From: Desulfocapsa sp.
GTDB lineage: Bacteria; Desulfobacterota; Desulfobulbia; Desulfobulbales; Desulfocapsaceae
DNA: 33,031 nucleotides
Reading direction: 5' to 3'
NCBI GenBank assembly: GCA_013426795.1
Contig: JACDZF010000012.1
Span: 1 to 33,031 of the forward strand
This document shows, one piece after another, positions 17,290 to 25,076 of the stretch. The position numbers were made by a program, and so were the translations under genes. The number at the start of each line of letters is the position of its first letter. The stretch's first letter is position 1. Below the pieces are notes generated by a model. It did not search any database. It was not told the DNA's origin and saw only the letters and a list, made by a program, of their open reading frames with translations.

Positions 17290-18032
17290 AACAGGTATCC
17301 TTCCCGGACATTGGCCATCGCCGCAAAGATCGAGGCCTTGATTCCGGAGTCTTTTTTATACATCGTCTGCAACAGATCCCGCACATACTCGCGCCGGGTA
17401 TTGCCGGCCAGGGGACAAGCATTGGCCACCGGAGTCAAACCGAGCCTCTCGCCAATATCCCCCACCTCATCCTTATCAATATAGGCCAAGGGCCGGATCA
17501 GGGCCAGCTTTCCGGAGAAAAGATCCTGTCGCGGCATCATGGTGGAGAGATTGCCGCCATAGAGCATATTTAAAAAAAAGGTCTCGATGAGATCGTCCTT
17601 GTGATGGCCAAAGGCGATCCTGTTGCATCCAAGGTCTTGCGCCAGATCAAAAAGCTGATGACGCCGCTGTCGGGCACAGTGAAAACAGCTGCGCTCGGCG
17701 CCTGTCTCCGGTGCTTTGGCGGGACGCACCAGCAGAGGAATATTGAACCGCTGCAATTGAACCCCAATCTTGTCGGCAGGCGTCATGCCCTCGATTTCTC
17801 CCCCGGCCACTGCCTGCTCCGGGAAGCCCATATCAATATGGACAACCTGCAAGGTATAGTCAATGGGGGCCTTGCCCCGCCACATATGGAGCAGCCAGGC
17901 CAGGACCAGGCTGTCCACCCCGCCGGACACCGCCACCAGCACCGAATCCCCGTGACTGAGCATGGAATGGTCAGCCATGGCCTGCCCGATGCGACGGTTC
18001 ACCTGTCTGGGCAGAATCATCACTTTCGCCAT
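17286..18032 (-). CDS. TtcA-like tRNA 2-thiolation ATPase (PP-loop, Fe-S)
   Basis: About 248 residues from the ATG at 18032. The open frame reaches 18089, but that extension lies inside a terminator hairpin (18036-18080) and is not real; an ATG at 18017 is also possible. The PP-loop SGGVDS is at residues 36-41. A CFHC pair (Cys116, Cys119) and a third Cys in ANACPL (Cys206) match the three Fe-S ligand cysteines of E. coli TtcA. A conserved FGHHKDDLIETFFLNMLYGG region and LIRPLAYIDKDEV complete the family pattern. TtcA makes 2-thiocytidine 32 in tRNA using a [4Fe-4S] cluster. The protein is shorter than E. coli TtcA (about 311 aa), so another thiolation target remains possible. It overlaps DUF89 by four bases. 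Confidence 0.85.
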   Translation of the reverse strand: MAKVMILPRQVNRRIGQAMADHSMLSHGDSVLVAVSGGVDSLVLAWLLHMWRGKAPIDYTLQVVHIDMGFPEQAVAGGEIEGMTPADKIGVQLQRFNIPLLVRPAKAPETGAERSCFHCARQRRHQLFDLAQDLGCNRIAFGHHKDDLIETFFLNMLYGGNLSTMMPRQDLFSGKLALIRPLAYIDKDEVGDIGERLGLTPVANACPLAGNTRREYVRDLLQTMYKKDSGIKASIFAAMANVREGYLL

Positions 18033-18035
18033 GAC

Positions 18036-18080
18036 AATAAAAAATGCCTGCTGAATTTGCTTGACGCAAACCAGCAGGCA
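18036..18080 (-). terminator. Intrinsic terminator after the lipoprotein gene
   Basis: On the - strand this reads as TGCCTGCTG, an inner stem TTTGC/GCAAA, then CAGCAGGCA, followed by TTTTTTATT. The outer stem is a perfect 9 bp and the inner 5 bp is separated by a small asymmetric bulge. The stop of the lipoprotein gene lies 38 bases upstream. The T-run ends only four bases before the likely start codon of the ttcA-like gene (18032). Confidence 0.88.
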
Positions 18081-18117
18081 ATCCGACACCAGAAGACCGT
18101 ATACGCCATAAATAAAA

Positions 18118-18753
18118 TTATTTCTGCAGATAGGGACTCTCCGCCAGCCGTTCCTTTATCCCCTGTCGTACCAGGTCTTCCACGGTAATCCATCTAAAAC
18201 CGCGACTTCTGGCCTGCCCCAGGGCAAAGAGATTGTTTGACAAGGCCTCCTGGGTCTCATCAAAGGAGGCCGCCCACAGCACCCTCCCGGTTTCCACATG
18301 GGTAAGAACCATCTCAAAGGCGGCGGAAGCAGGGGAGTTGACGGAGAGATCACTCCCATCCCGCTCACGAAAACGGGTCACGGTCACATCGAGCACCGCA
18401 TCGGAATCCTGCTTTGCCGCGATAATCCTCATCTGCGCCAGACGACTGCCTCCGCTGTTGGTCAAGAGGCCATCCAGCTGCCCTTCGGTCATGAGATGGA
18501 CATTGACCTTCCCGCCCAACTCGGCGGCCACCAGCCCGTTCACAAATTCGGCCACGCCGGCCCTGGTAAAGTTCCCCCTGCTATCTGACCCCAGCGCCGA
18601 TTTGGTAACCACGGTGGGCATCACCACAATGCCCTTCAGGGGCGTGAGGGCCTGGGCCTTTTCTTCCTTGGAATCAATGGCGGGGCCCATACAGGCGGTG
18701 AGGAACAGGGAACAAAAAAGTGCGACAAGCAGGGAACGGGTGGTATTTTTCAT
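18118..18753 (-). CDS. Predicted lipoprotein of unknown function
   Basis: About 211 residues from the ATG at 18753, preferred because GAGGTT lies 5 bases upstream; an in-frame ATG at 18771 is less likely. The N-terminus is a lipoprotein signal with lipobox LTAC (Cys21), so it is probably anchored to the outer or inner membrane facing the periplasm. The mature part shows LKGIVVMPTVV, FTRAGVAEFVNGLVAAELG, MTEGQLDGLL, DSDAVLDVTVTRFRERDGSDLSVN and VLWAASFDETQEALSNNLF. By eye this is the layout of CsgG/LpoB-like beta-strand lipoproteins (an early strand, then AELxG, then a late LW..FDETQ), but no function can be assigned. It lies 58 bases after hisB on the same strand and ends at the terminator at 18036-18080. 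Confidence 0.8.
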   Translation of the reverse strand: MKNTTRSLLVALFCSLFLTACMGPAIDSKEEKAQALTPLKGIVVMPTVVTKSALGSDSRGNFTRAGVAEFVNGLVAAELGGKVNVHLMTEGQLDGLLTNSGGSRLAQMRIIAAKQDSDAVLDVTVTRFRERDGSDLSVNSPASAAFEMVLTHVETGRVLWAASFDETQEALSNNLFALGQARSRGFRWITVEDLVRQGIKERLAESPYLQK

Positions 18754-18811
18754 GGATAACCTCTTTGGCAATGTGAACTAAATGAAATAAAATGATCCTT
18801 TTTCTTGGACC

Positions 18812-19411
18812 TTACAGGACGCCTTTGGAAGACAAGGCGCCGGTCAGCAGGGTATTCACCCCCACAGCCTGATGCATGGCCCGAGCCATCCCTTTAAAGA
18901 TTGCCTCTAAACCATGGTGACTGTTTTCACCATGGAGCAGATCGATATGCAGGGTCACCCCGGCGTGCTGAGAAAATGCGCGCATAAATTCCAGGGCCAG
19001 GGCGGTATCAAAACTGCCGATCTTCTCATCATTGACCTTCACTCCATAGTGGAGAAATGGACGATTGGACAGGTCAACCACCACCCGCGCCAGGGTTTCA
19101 TCCATGGGAAGATAACTGAGCCCGTAGCGATTGATGCCACTTTTATCTCCCAGGGCCATGGCAAAGGCCTTTCCCAGACAGATCCCCACATCCTCCACCG
19201 TATGGTGATCATCCACCTCTATATCCCCGGTGGCCTTGATCTCGAGATCAAAAAAGCCATGCACCGCAAAAAGGGTGAGCATATGATCGAGAAAAGGCAC
19301 CGAGGTATCAATACTGGCGATCCCGGAGCCATCCAGCACCAAAGACAGCTGGATATCCGTCTCGCGGGTCACACGGGTAACACGACCATTCCGCTGTTCT
19401 GTCGCTTCCAT
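18812..19411 (-). CDS. hisB: Imidazoleglycerol-phosphate dehydratase
   Basis: A 199-residue monofunctional HisB, the usual length without the phosphatase domain. It dehydrates imidazoleglycerol phosphate to imidazoleacetol phosphate in histidine synthesis with a Mn2+ pair. Both metal motifs are intact: VDDHHTVEDVGICLGKAF and GENSHHGLEAIFKGMARAMHQAV. An early VPFLDHMLTLFAVHGFFDL segment and the middle SGINRYGLSYLPMDETLA are family hallmarks. A G-rich ribosome site precedes the ATG. It is separated from hisD by the ttcA operon. The region upstream (19412-19699, 288 bases) contains no gene I can support. Confidence 0.96.
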   Translation of the reverse strand: MEATEQRNGRVTRVTRETDIQLSLVLDGSGIASIDTSVPFLDHMLTLFAVHGFFDLEIKATGDIEVDDHHTVEDVGICLGKAFAMALGDKSGINRYGLSYLPMDETLARVVVDLSNRPFLHYGVKVNDEKIGSFDTALALEFMRAFSQHAGVTLHIDLLHGENSHHGLEAIFKGMARAMHQAVGVNTLLTGALSSKGVL

Positions 19412-19650
19412 ACATTTTCCCCAACGGCCAGACCATCAGTGCGATCCGGCCAATTTTTCCTTAAGAACCCCAGCCACCAGTGATTGTCTGCTTCACCCGT
19501 GGCTGCACGGCAAAGAGCAAACGAACTCCATACTTATATCATAGTTCCTTAAAAGAAGGCCATCTCTTTTTTCCATATCCATGGCGAAACCGATGGCACC
19601 ATGATCGATCCATGAAGCCGGGGTCAAAGCCCATTGCCGAGCTCTTTGCC

Positions 19651-19671
19651 CCCGGCCCAGGCCTGGCCGGG
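19651..19671. repeat. GC-rich inverted repeat in the gap downstream of the DUF1499 gene
   Basis: A perfect 7-base stem (CCCGGCC/GGCCGGG) with a 7-base loop lies 28 bases past the stop of the DUF1499 gene. It is followed by only three T on the + strand and none on the - strand, so it is at best a weak terminator for the - strand gene. Confidence 0.35.
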
Positions 19672-19699
19672 TTTCCCGCGGGCTTAAGGGATGATCTGC

Positions 19700-20167
19700 C
19701 TACAAGGCCCCGGCAGGCTCCTTGAGATTCAGCAGGTACTGCCGGCGCAGTTCCTCCATCCTCGCCCGGTTCTTGCCCAGATCAGAGTAGCCAAGGCGGG
19801 ACGCGGAACGGACATGAATGACCTGATGCTCCCCGTCCAGCAGGAATTCGCCGTCATCAACAAAAAAGGTGGTGCGAAACTCCACCCGCAGATAATCGGG
19901 CCTGGCCTCGATGATCGTCGTGTCCTCGCGCCCCTCAAGGGTTTGCTGCAATCGGGAAAATGCGGCGGCGGGATCGCCGGGAAACGCCAAGGGATTGATC
20001 CGCTGCTGCGGGTTCCCGCTCTGGCTGGCAATGCAGTTCGGAGATGCGGGGCATGCCGTCAGCATGCCGTTCTGTACCCCGAGATTGGCTGGACTTGTAC
20101 CGGCACATCCCAGCAATCCTAAAAGTCCCATGGTCATCATGATCCCCCTTTGAACGGTTCGTATCAT
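19700..20167 (-). CDS. DUF1499 lipoprotein
   Basis: A 155-residue protein with a lipoprotein signal: MIRTVQRGIMMTMGLLGLLG then Cys21. The ATG at 20167 is chosen because GGAGGG lies 6 bases upstream and the arginines give a normal signal-peptide N-region; the ATG at 20140 would lose them. The DUF1499 pattern is clear: LTACPASPNCIASQSGN, NPLAFPGDPAAAFSRLQQTL, DYLRVEFRTTFFVDDGEFLLDGEHQVIHVRSASRLGYSDLGKNRARMEELR, which is the whole conserved core. Function unknown in the family. It is transcribed away from the lipid cluster that starts at 20518. Confidence 0.88.
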   Translation of the reverse strand: MIRTVQRGIMMTMGLLGLLGCAGTSPANLGVQNGMLTACPASPNCIASQSGNPQQRINPLAFPGDPAAAFSRLQQTLEGREDTTIIEARPDYLRVEFRTTFFVDDGEFLLDGEHQVIHVRSASRLGYSDLGKNRARMEELRRQYLLNLKEPAGAL

Positions 20168-20517
20168 TGCGCGCCCTCCATTTGCGTGAACGTTGAGCAG
20201 TCAAGGGTAGGCCTTTTCCCAAAAAGATGCAAGTGGTTCCACGGCAGGAACGATTTCAGAGAGAAGATCAATCATCTTGAGTCAGAAGATACAACAGCCT
20301 GTCGATGGGGGCAGAGGGGCTTCCCTGCTTGAGCCGTTCCCGGAATCCGGGCGGATAAAGGCACGGCGAATATGAAGTTTATGCCTTGTATTTTCGCAAG
20401 GCACCATTACCTTGTGGGAGAATCTGGGAAGTGGGAATTTTTCTCAGAAAAAGTGTGCTGTGTCATGGTTTGCCAACGTTCTTTCTTTGTTTCTCGGCGC
20501 GAGGGGAGGTATTTAAT
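20168..20517. other. Divergent regulatory gap before the membrane-lipid gene cluster
   Basis: A 350-base gap between the DUF1499 gene (- strand) and DUF2177 gene (+ strand) with no gene. It contains a 7-base perfect hairpin TGCCTTG/CAAGGCA (20382-20403) with an 8-base loop, and AAGAT/ATCTT (20263-20277). No clear sigma70 promoter or TGATCC-type sigma-E box was found by eye, so the cluster's control cannot be read. An upstream extension of the DUF2177 frame (20386-20517) is discounted because the ribosome site GGGGAGG fits 20518. Confidence 0.55.
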
Positions 20518-20925
20518 ATGGGTGTTCCATTCTGGTTGAAACTCTATCTGCTGACCATTCCGGTTTTCTTTATCATCGACATGATCTGGCTTGGCTATGT
20601 GGCCAAAGGCTTCTACGCCGCCCAGCTTCAATCCCTGCTCAGTCCGCAGGTGAACTGGGTCGCTGCCTTCAGTTTCTATGCCATCTATATTGCCGGAATT
20701 CTCTTCTTTGCCGTTCATCCCGGCCTTGAGGCCGCCTCCTTTGGCAAGGCCTGCCTTTATGGGGCCCTGTTCGGCCTTGTCACCTATGCGACCTATGATC
20801 TCACCAACCTGGCCACCCTGCGCGATTGGCCGATTCTGGTCAGCGTGGTGGATATCGCCTGGGGCACCTTCCTCTGCACCATGGTGGCGGGCGCCAGTTA
20901 TCTGATCGGTTCCTGGCTGAGATAG
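20518..20925 (+). CDS. DUF2177 family membrane protein
   Basis: About 135 residues from the ATG at 20518, which has GGGGAGG 8 bases upstream. Four hydrophobic segments are visible: LKLYLLTIPVFFIIDMIWLGYVA, WVAAFSFYAIYIAGILFFAV, ACLYGALFGLVTYATYDLTN and LVSVVDIAWGTFLCTMVAGA. The strings DMIWLGY, YATYDLTNLATL and WGTFLC are typical of DUF2177. Function is unknown. In other bacteria DUF2177-type proteins occur next to CFA-synthase-like, DUF1365 and FAD-oxidoreductase genes. It is the first gene of a tight four-gene run, with a 12-base gap to the next gene. Confidence 0.87.
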   Translation: MGVPFWLKLYLLTIPVFFIIDMIWLGYVAKGFYAAQLQSLLSPQVNWVAAFSFYAIYIAGILFFAVHPGLEAASFGKACLYGALFGLVTYATYDLTNLATLRDWPILVSVVDIAWGTFLCTMVAGASYLIGSWLR

Positions 20926-20937
20926 GGAGGCGCAGCC

Positions 20938-21747
20938 ATGGGCACGATATTCGTCAGCTCCGCAGTTCTCCTGTTCCTCTTTATGGGCGCCATGTTTGTG
21001 GTCGGGTGGAAGGCAAAGGATAACAGCCTCATTGATATCGCCTATGGCCCCGCCTTTATTTTTTCCCTCTGGGGTGCCTGGTTCTTCGCCTCGCCGGAAA
21101 TGGGCCATGCCCGGGTCTTTCTCCTCCTGTTCTGGATCAGTCTCTGGGGGACCCGTCTTGGCCTGCATATAGGTCTGCGCCATCGGGGCCGGGGCGAGGA
21201 TTTCCGCTACCGTCAGTTTCGCGAAGACTGGGGAACAACCATTATCTGGCGCAGTTTCCTGCAGATCTATATGCTCCAGGGGCTGGTGGTGTTTCTGGTG
21301 TCGATGCCGGTGCTGCTGGTGCTGGCAGCCCCCGGCGCCGCTGTCCGGTGGACGGATTTTCTGGGCGCCCTGCTCTGCGCCCTGGGGTTTTTCTTCGAGG
21401 CCGTGGCAGACTGGCAGCTGGCCCGCTTTAAACGTCGTCCCGGCTCCAAGGGCCGGATCATCACCGAAGGGCTGTGGAGCACCACCCGGCATCCCAATTA
21501 TTTCGGCGAGGCCCTCTTCTGGTGGGGAATATTTCTCATTGGACTGGGCTCGCCGCTGGGTATCTATGGGCTGATCAGCCCGCTCACCATCAATTTTCTT
21601 CTCCTTAAGGTTTCAGGGATTCCGATGCTGGAGGAGAAGTATAAGGGCAATCCCGAATTTGAAATCTACAAGGCTCGAACCAGTGCCTTTTTCCCCTGGT
21701 TCCCCCGTGGTAACCGGCCTCCCCCAACCCAGGATTCTCAGAAATAA
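20938..21747 (+). CDS. DUF1295 membrane protein, steroid 5-alpha-reductase-like
   Basis: A 269-residue multi-pass membrane protein. The C-terminal block RIITEGLWSTTRHPNYFGEALFWWGIFLIG and the tail PMLEEKYKGNPEFEIYKARTSAFFPWFP are the hallmark of DUF1295/steroid-5-alpha-reductase-like proteins. An inner GLHIGLRHRGRGEDFRYRQFREDWG block is also typical. Related membrane enzymes reduce or methylate lipid substrates with NADPH or SAM; the substrate here is unknown. GGGAGG lies 8-9 bases before the ATG, and the stop overlaps the ATG of the FAD gene by one base (TAATG), so all four genes should be translated from one message. Confidence 0.9.
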   Translation: MGTIFVSSAVLLFLFMGAMFVVGWKAKDNSLIDIAYGPAFIFSLWGAWFFASPEMGHARVFLLLFWISLWGTRLGLHIGLRHRGRGEDFRYRQFREDWGTTIIWRSFLQIYMLQGLVVFLVSMPVLLVLAAPGAAVRWTDFLGALLCALGFFFEAVADWQLARFKRRPGSKGRIITEGLWSTTRHPNYFGEALFWWGIFLIGLGSPLGIYGLISPLTINFLLLKVSGIPMLEEKYKGNPEFEIYKARTSAFFPWFPRGNRPPPTQDSQK

Positions 21748-23030
21748 TGGACCACACAGATAACACCATGACCCCTAAGGTCGCCGTGATCGGAGGGGGT
21801 GTGGCCGGTATCGTTGCCGCCCATCTGCTCCAGAAAACCCATCAGGTCACCCTCTTTGAGCAGGGCGATTATCTGGGGGGCCATACCCATACCATCGCCA
21901 TTCCCCACGGCCCGGATGCGGGCATCCCGGTGGATACCGGATTTATCGTCTTCAATGAGGCGACGTATCCTTACTTTATCGGTTTTCTGAAGGAGTTGAA
22001 GGTCCGTTCACGGCTGGCGGAGATGTCCTTCGGCTTTCACTGCGAGCAGACCGGCCTGGTCTATGCCGGCAATACCCTCAATGGCCTGTTCGCGCAGCGG
22101 GCCAATCTGCTGCGGCCCCAGTTCTACCGCTTTCTGGCCGAGATCTTTCGTTTTTCCGGGCAGGCCCTGGCCGATCTGGAAAAACCGGAGGAGCTTGGCA
22201 CCCTGCGGCAGTATATCGCGCGGCACCGGTTTCTGCCCTTTATGGTGGACAACTACCTCAAACCCATGGCCGCGGCCATCTGGTCGGCCCCCACGGCCCA
22301 AGTCACTGACTTTCCGGCCCGATCGTTCCTCAGCTTTTTCAAGAACCACGGCCTTCTTTCCTTCCGCAATCGACCGCCGTGGAGGACGGTGATCGGCGGC
22401 AGCAGCAGTTACGTGGAGGCCTTCCAGGCCGGATTCGGCGGCTCCGTCCAGCTCAACGCGGCCATCCGCAGTGTCTTCCGGGAGGAGGAAGGTATCCGCC
22501 TGGAGTTCTCCGATGGCCGTCAGGAGCGCTTTGATCAGCTGGTGCTCGCCACCCATGCCGATCAGGCCCTGGGTCTGCTTGCTGATCCCAGCCCGGACGA
22601 GACCCGGCTGCTTGGGCCCTGGCAGTATGAACGCAACGACACTGTCCTCCATACCGACATTGCCGTGCTGCCACCCCTCTCCAGGGCCTGGTCCTGCTGG
22701 AATTTCAAGCGGGATGCCGGGGCCGGGGCCAATGATCCGGCCTATGTCAGCTATTCGATGAATATTCTCCAGGGGCTGAAGACCCGTCGCCAGTATCTGG
22801 TCACCCTGAACAGGCCGGGCGAGTACGATGAAAATCAGGTGATCGCCCGGATGATCTACCATCACCCCATCTATACCAGCGACTCCATGGCCACCCAGCC
22901 CCTGCTCCCATCCCTGAACGGGGTCACGAACACCTATTTCTGCGGCAGCTATTTCGGCTATGGCTTCCATGAAGACGCGGTTCGCTCCAGCTATCAGGCG
23001 GTGGCCAGACTGATGGAGGTCCGGCCATGA
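21747..23030 (+). CDS. FAD-dependent oxidoreductase of the lipid-modification cluster
   Basis: A 427-residue flavoprotein. A dinucleotide-binding motif VAVIGGGVAGIVAAHLL (GGGVAG at 16-21) is followed by the acidic strand end HQVTLFEQGDYLGGHTHT. A later GVTNTYFCGSYFGYGFHEDAVRSSYQAVARL block closes the FAD site. The protein resembles amine-oxidase/desaturase-like flavoproteins found beside CFA-synthase-like genes, including the furan fatty-acid gene sets of Rhodobacter. It probably oxidises a methylated or unsaturated fatty acyl chain; the reaction is inferred. The ATG overlaps the previous stop by one base, and the stop overlaps the next ATG (23027) by four bases. Confidence 0.9.
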   Translation: MDHTDNTMTPKVAVIGGGVAGIVAAHLLQKTHQVTLFEQGDYLGGHTHTIAIPHGPDAGIPVDTGFIVFNEATYPYFIGFLKELKVRSRLAEMSFGFHCEQTGLVYAGNTLNGLFAQRANLLRPQFYRFLAEIFRFSGQALADLEKPEELGTLRQYIARHRFLPFMVDNYLKPMAAAIWSAPTAQVTDFPARSFLSFFKNHGLLSFRNRPPWRTVIGGSSSYVEAFQAGFGGSVQLNAAIRSVFREEEGIRLEFSDGRQERFDQLVLATHADQALGLLADPSPDETRLLGPWQYERNDTVLHTDIAVLPPLSRAWSCWNFKRDAGAGANDPAYVSYSMNILQGLKTRRQYLVTLNRPGEYDENQVIARMIYHHPIYTSDSMATQPLLPSLNGVTNTYFCGSYFGYGFHEDAVRSSYQAVARLMEVRP

Positions 23031-24991
23031 ACTCTCAGCTCTACAGCGGTCAGTTGCGTCATCGGCGCAGCCATACCGCTGAGCATCATTTTACCCACAG
23101 CCTGCACCTCTATCTCCTTGATCTCGATGAACTGGATATCCTCGAGGCCGCTTCCGTCTGCTTTGGCCACAACCGCCTGCGGCCGCTGAGCATCCATGAC
23201 CGCGACTATCTCCATCCGGGTGAGGAGCCGTTGCGCCGGAAGGTCGAGCGGGTCCTCATTGACAACGGCATTGATCAGCCCCTGGGTCGGGTCATGCTCC
23301 TCACCGCCCTGCGCCAGTGGAATTATGTCTTCAATCCGGCCAGTTTTTTCTACTGTTACGATAAAAATAACGAGCTGATCTGCAATATTGTGCAGGTGAA
23401 CAACACCTTTGGCGAGATGCATCTCTACGTCCTCAAGGCAGGGGAGGCGGGCCAGGTGGTGCGGGCGGAGAAGATGTTCCACGTCTCGCCCTTTTTTCCG
23501 CGCAAGGGGTATTACCAGTTTGAAATCGGCCAGCCGGAGTGGGAGGTGTCGGTCAGGCTCACCTATTTCCTTGATGACAAGCTCGCCCTCGAGGCCTCCT
23601 TTACCGGGACCGGAGAGGCTCTGAACGGCCGGGTCATGGCCCGGATCCTGATCCTTCATCCCTTCCGGGCGGCGCTGACCTTTCCCCGTATCCTCTGGCA
23701 GGCGGCCCGACTGTTCGTGCAGAAAAAGTTGCAGGTCCACCCGAAACCTGAGCCCTGTTCGCCCTCGACCATCCGTGGGGTTCCCCCGCCCCTGCTTGAG
23801 CGTGTCGGCAAAAAGGTGGTGACCGCCTTTTTTCGACGCCTTGACCATGGACAGTTGACCATGCACCTGCCCGATGACCAGGGGACGCTGGTCTTCGGCA
23901 GTGCGGCGAGTTCGCCCCAGGTATCGCTGACGGTGCATCAGCCCCGATTCTTCCAGCGGGTCATGCTGGCGGCTGACGTTGGCTTCGGCGAGTCCTTTGT
24001 GGACGGGGACTGGAGCAGCCCCGATCTGGTGGAACTGCTCACCCTCATCTCGCTGCGGGAAGAGGCCATCGATGACCGGAGTCTCTGGTCGGCACTCCCG
24101 GGCAGGATCGGCAATCTGATTTCCCATGCCCGGCGCGGCAATACCCCGGCCGGCAGCCGCCGCAATATCAGGGACCATTATGACTTGAGCAATGAACTCT
24201 ATGGTCTTTTCCTGGATCCAAGCATGTCCTATTCCAGCGGCATCTTTCTCAAGGACGATGACAGCCTGGAGCAGGCGCAGAAGAACAAGGTGCAGGCCAT
24301 CATCGCCAAGGCCGATATCGGGCCGGAAGATCAGGTCCTGGAGATTGGCTGCGGCTGGGGCGGACTGGCCCTGGAGGTGGTGAAACAGAGCGGCTGCCGG
24401 CTGCTCGGCATCACCATCTCCAGGGAGCAGTTTGACTGGGCAACCCGGCGGGTCAGAGAAGAGGGGCTGGAGGATCGCATCGAGATCCGGCTCAGCGATT
24501 ATCGCCATGTCCATGGCCGATTCAGCCGGATCATCTCCATCGAGATGCTGGAGGCGGTGGGGCATCGGCATCTGCCCGGATATTTCAAGGTCATCGACGA
24601 CCTGCTTGCTCCCCAGGGAAAGGTTGTCCTCCAGGTGATCACCATGCCCGACCAGAAATACCTGCAGTACCGCCTGGGCTCGGACTGGCTGCGCAAGCAT
24701 ATCTTCCCCGGCGGTCATCTTCCCTCGGTGGGGGCGATGGTGGACGCCATGGCCAGCCGCACCCGCCTCAACATCTGCAATATGGAGGATATCGGCCACC
24801 ACTACGTCCCCACCCTGGAGATCTGGCGAAAGGCCCTGCTGGCCAAGTCCGAGCAGGTGATGGCGTTGGGATTCGACGCCGCCTTTCTGCGGAAATGGGA
24901 GTACTATTTCTGTTACTGCGAGGCCGGTTTTCGGACCCGGCTGGTGCGGAACTACCAGCTGGTTTTAAACCGGATGGGTGAGCTGCAATGA
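23027..24991 (+). CDS. DUF1365 and CFA-synthase-like methyltransferase fusion
   Basis: A 654-residue protein with two parts. Residues 1-240 are DUF1365 (LYSGQLRHRRSHTAEHHFTHSLHLYLLDLDEL, then VMLLTALRQWNYVFNPASFFYCY and EKMFHVSPFFPRKGYYQF). After a short linker, about 265-654 is a CFA-synthase-like SAM methyltransferase, with GCGWGG at 441-446, MLEAVG, IFPGGHLPSVG and a C-terminal YCEAGFRTR. Compared with E. coli Cfa, Glu239 (here Glu509) and Tyr317 (here Tyr593) are kept. Cys139 is replaced by Ser404 and His266 by Gln536. These are bicarbonate-site residues, so the methylene or methyl transfer may differ from ordinary cyclopropane formation. DUF1365 and the methyltransferase are usually separate genes. 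Confidence 0.92.
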   Translation: MNSQLYSGQLRHRRSHTAEHHFTHSLHLYLLDLDELDILEAASVCFGHNRLRPLSIHDRDYLHPGEEPLRRKVERVLIDNGIDQPLGRVMLLTALRQWNYVFNPASFFYCYDKNNELICNIVQVNNTFGEMHLYVLKAGEAGQVVRAEKMFHVSPFFPRKGYYQFEIGQPEWEVSVRLTYFLDDKLALEASFTGTGEALNGRVMARILILHPFRAALTFPRILWQAARLFVQKKLQVHPKPEPCSPSTIRGVPPPLLERVGKKVVTAFFRRLDHGQLTMHLPDDQGTLVFGSAASSPQVSLTVHQPRFFQRVMLAADVGFGESFVDGDWSSPDLVELLTLISLREEAIDDRSLWSALPGRIGNLISHARRGNTPAGSRRNIRDHYDLSNELYGLFLDPSMSYSSGIFLKDDDSLEQAQKNKVQAIIAKADIGPEDQVLEIGCGWGGLALEVVKQSGCRLLGITISREQFDWATRRVREEGLEDRIEIRLSDYRHVHGRFSRIISIEMLEAVGHRHLPGYFKVIDDLLAPQGKVVLQVITMPDQKYLQYRLGSDWLRKHIFPGGHLPSVGAMVDAMASRTRLNICNMEDIGHHYVPTLEIWRKALLAKSEQVMALGFDAAFLRKWEYYFCYCEAGFRTRLVRNYQLVLNRMGELQ

Positions 24992-25030
24992 TAGGGTGCC
25001 GGGCCCAGCGGTGCATGGTGAAGGGCTGGA

Positions 25031-25057
25031 AAATACGGGAAATACGGAAAATACGGG
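25031..25057 (+). repeat. Three tandem 9-base repeats in the gap after the lipid cluster
   Basis: AAATACGGG, AAATACGGA and AAATACGGG follow each other at 25031-25057. A short G/C-rich hairpin (CGGG/CCCG around 25063-25073) follows and then CTTTAT. The 85-base gap lies between the convergent lipid cluster and the DUF202 gene, so the hairpin may act as a weak terminator for either. Confidence 0.6.
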
Positions 25058-25076
25058 AAGGCCGGGCTGCCCGACT

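Noticed and set aside
18033-18089. N-terminal extension of the ttcA-like gene
   Set aside because: It lies inside the terminator hairpin and its residues do not resemble TtcA-family proteins.
20407-21492. A 361-codon - strand frame opposite DUF2177 and DUF1295
   Set aside because: Shadow frame; the + strand genes match known families with good ribosome sites.
22994-24802. A 602-codon - strand frame opposite the DUF1365-CFA gene
   Set aside because: Shadow of a conserved + strand gene in a GC-rich region; composition is not protein-like.
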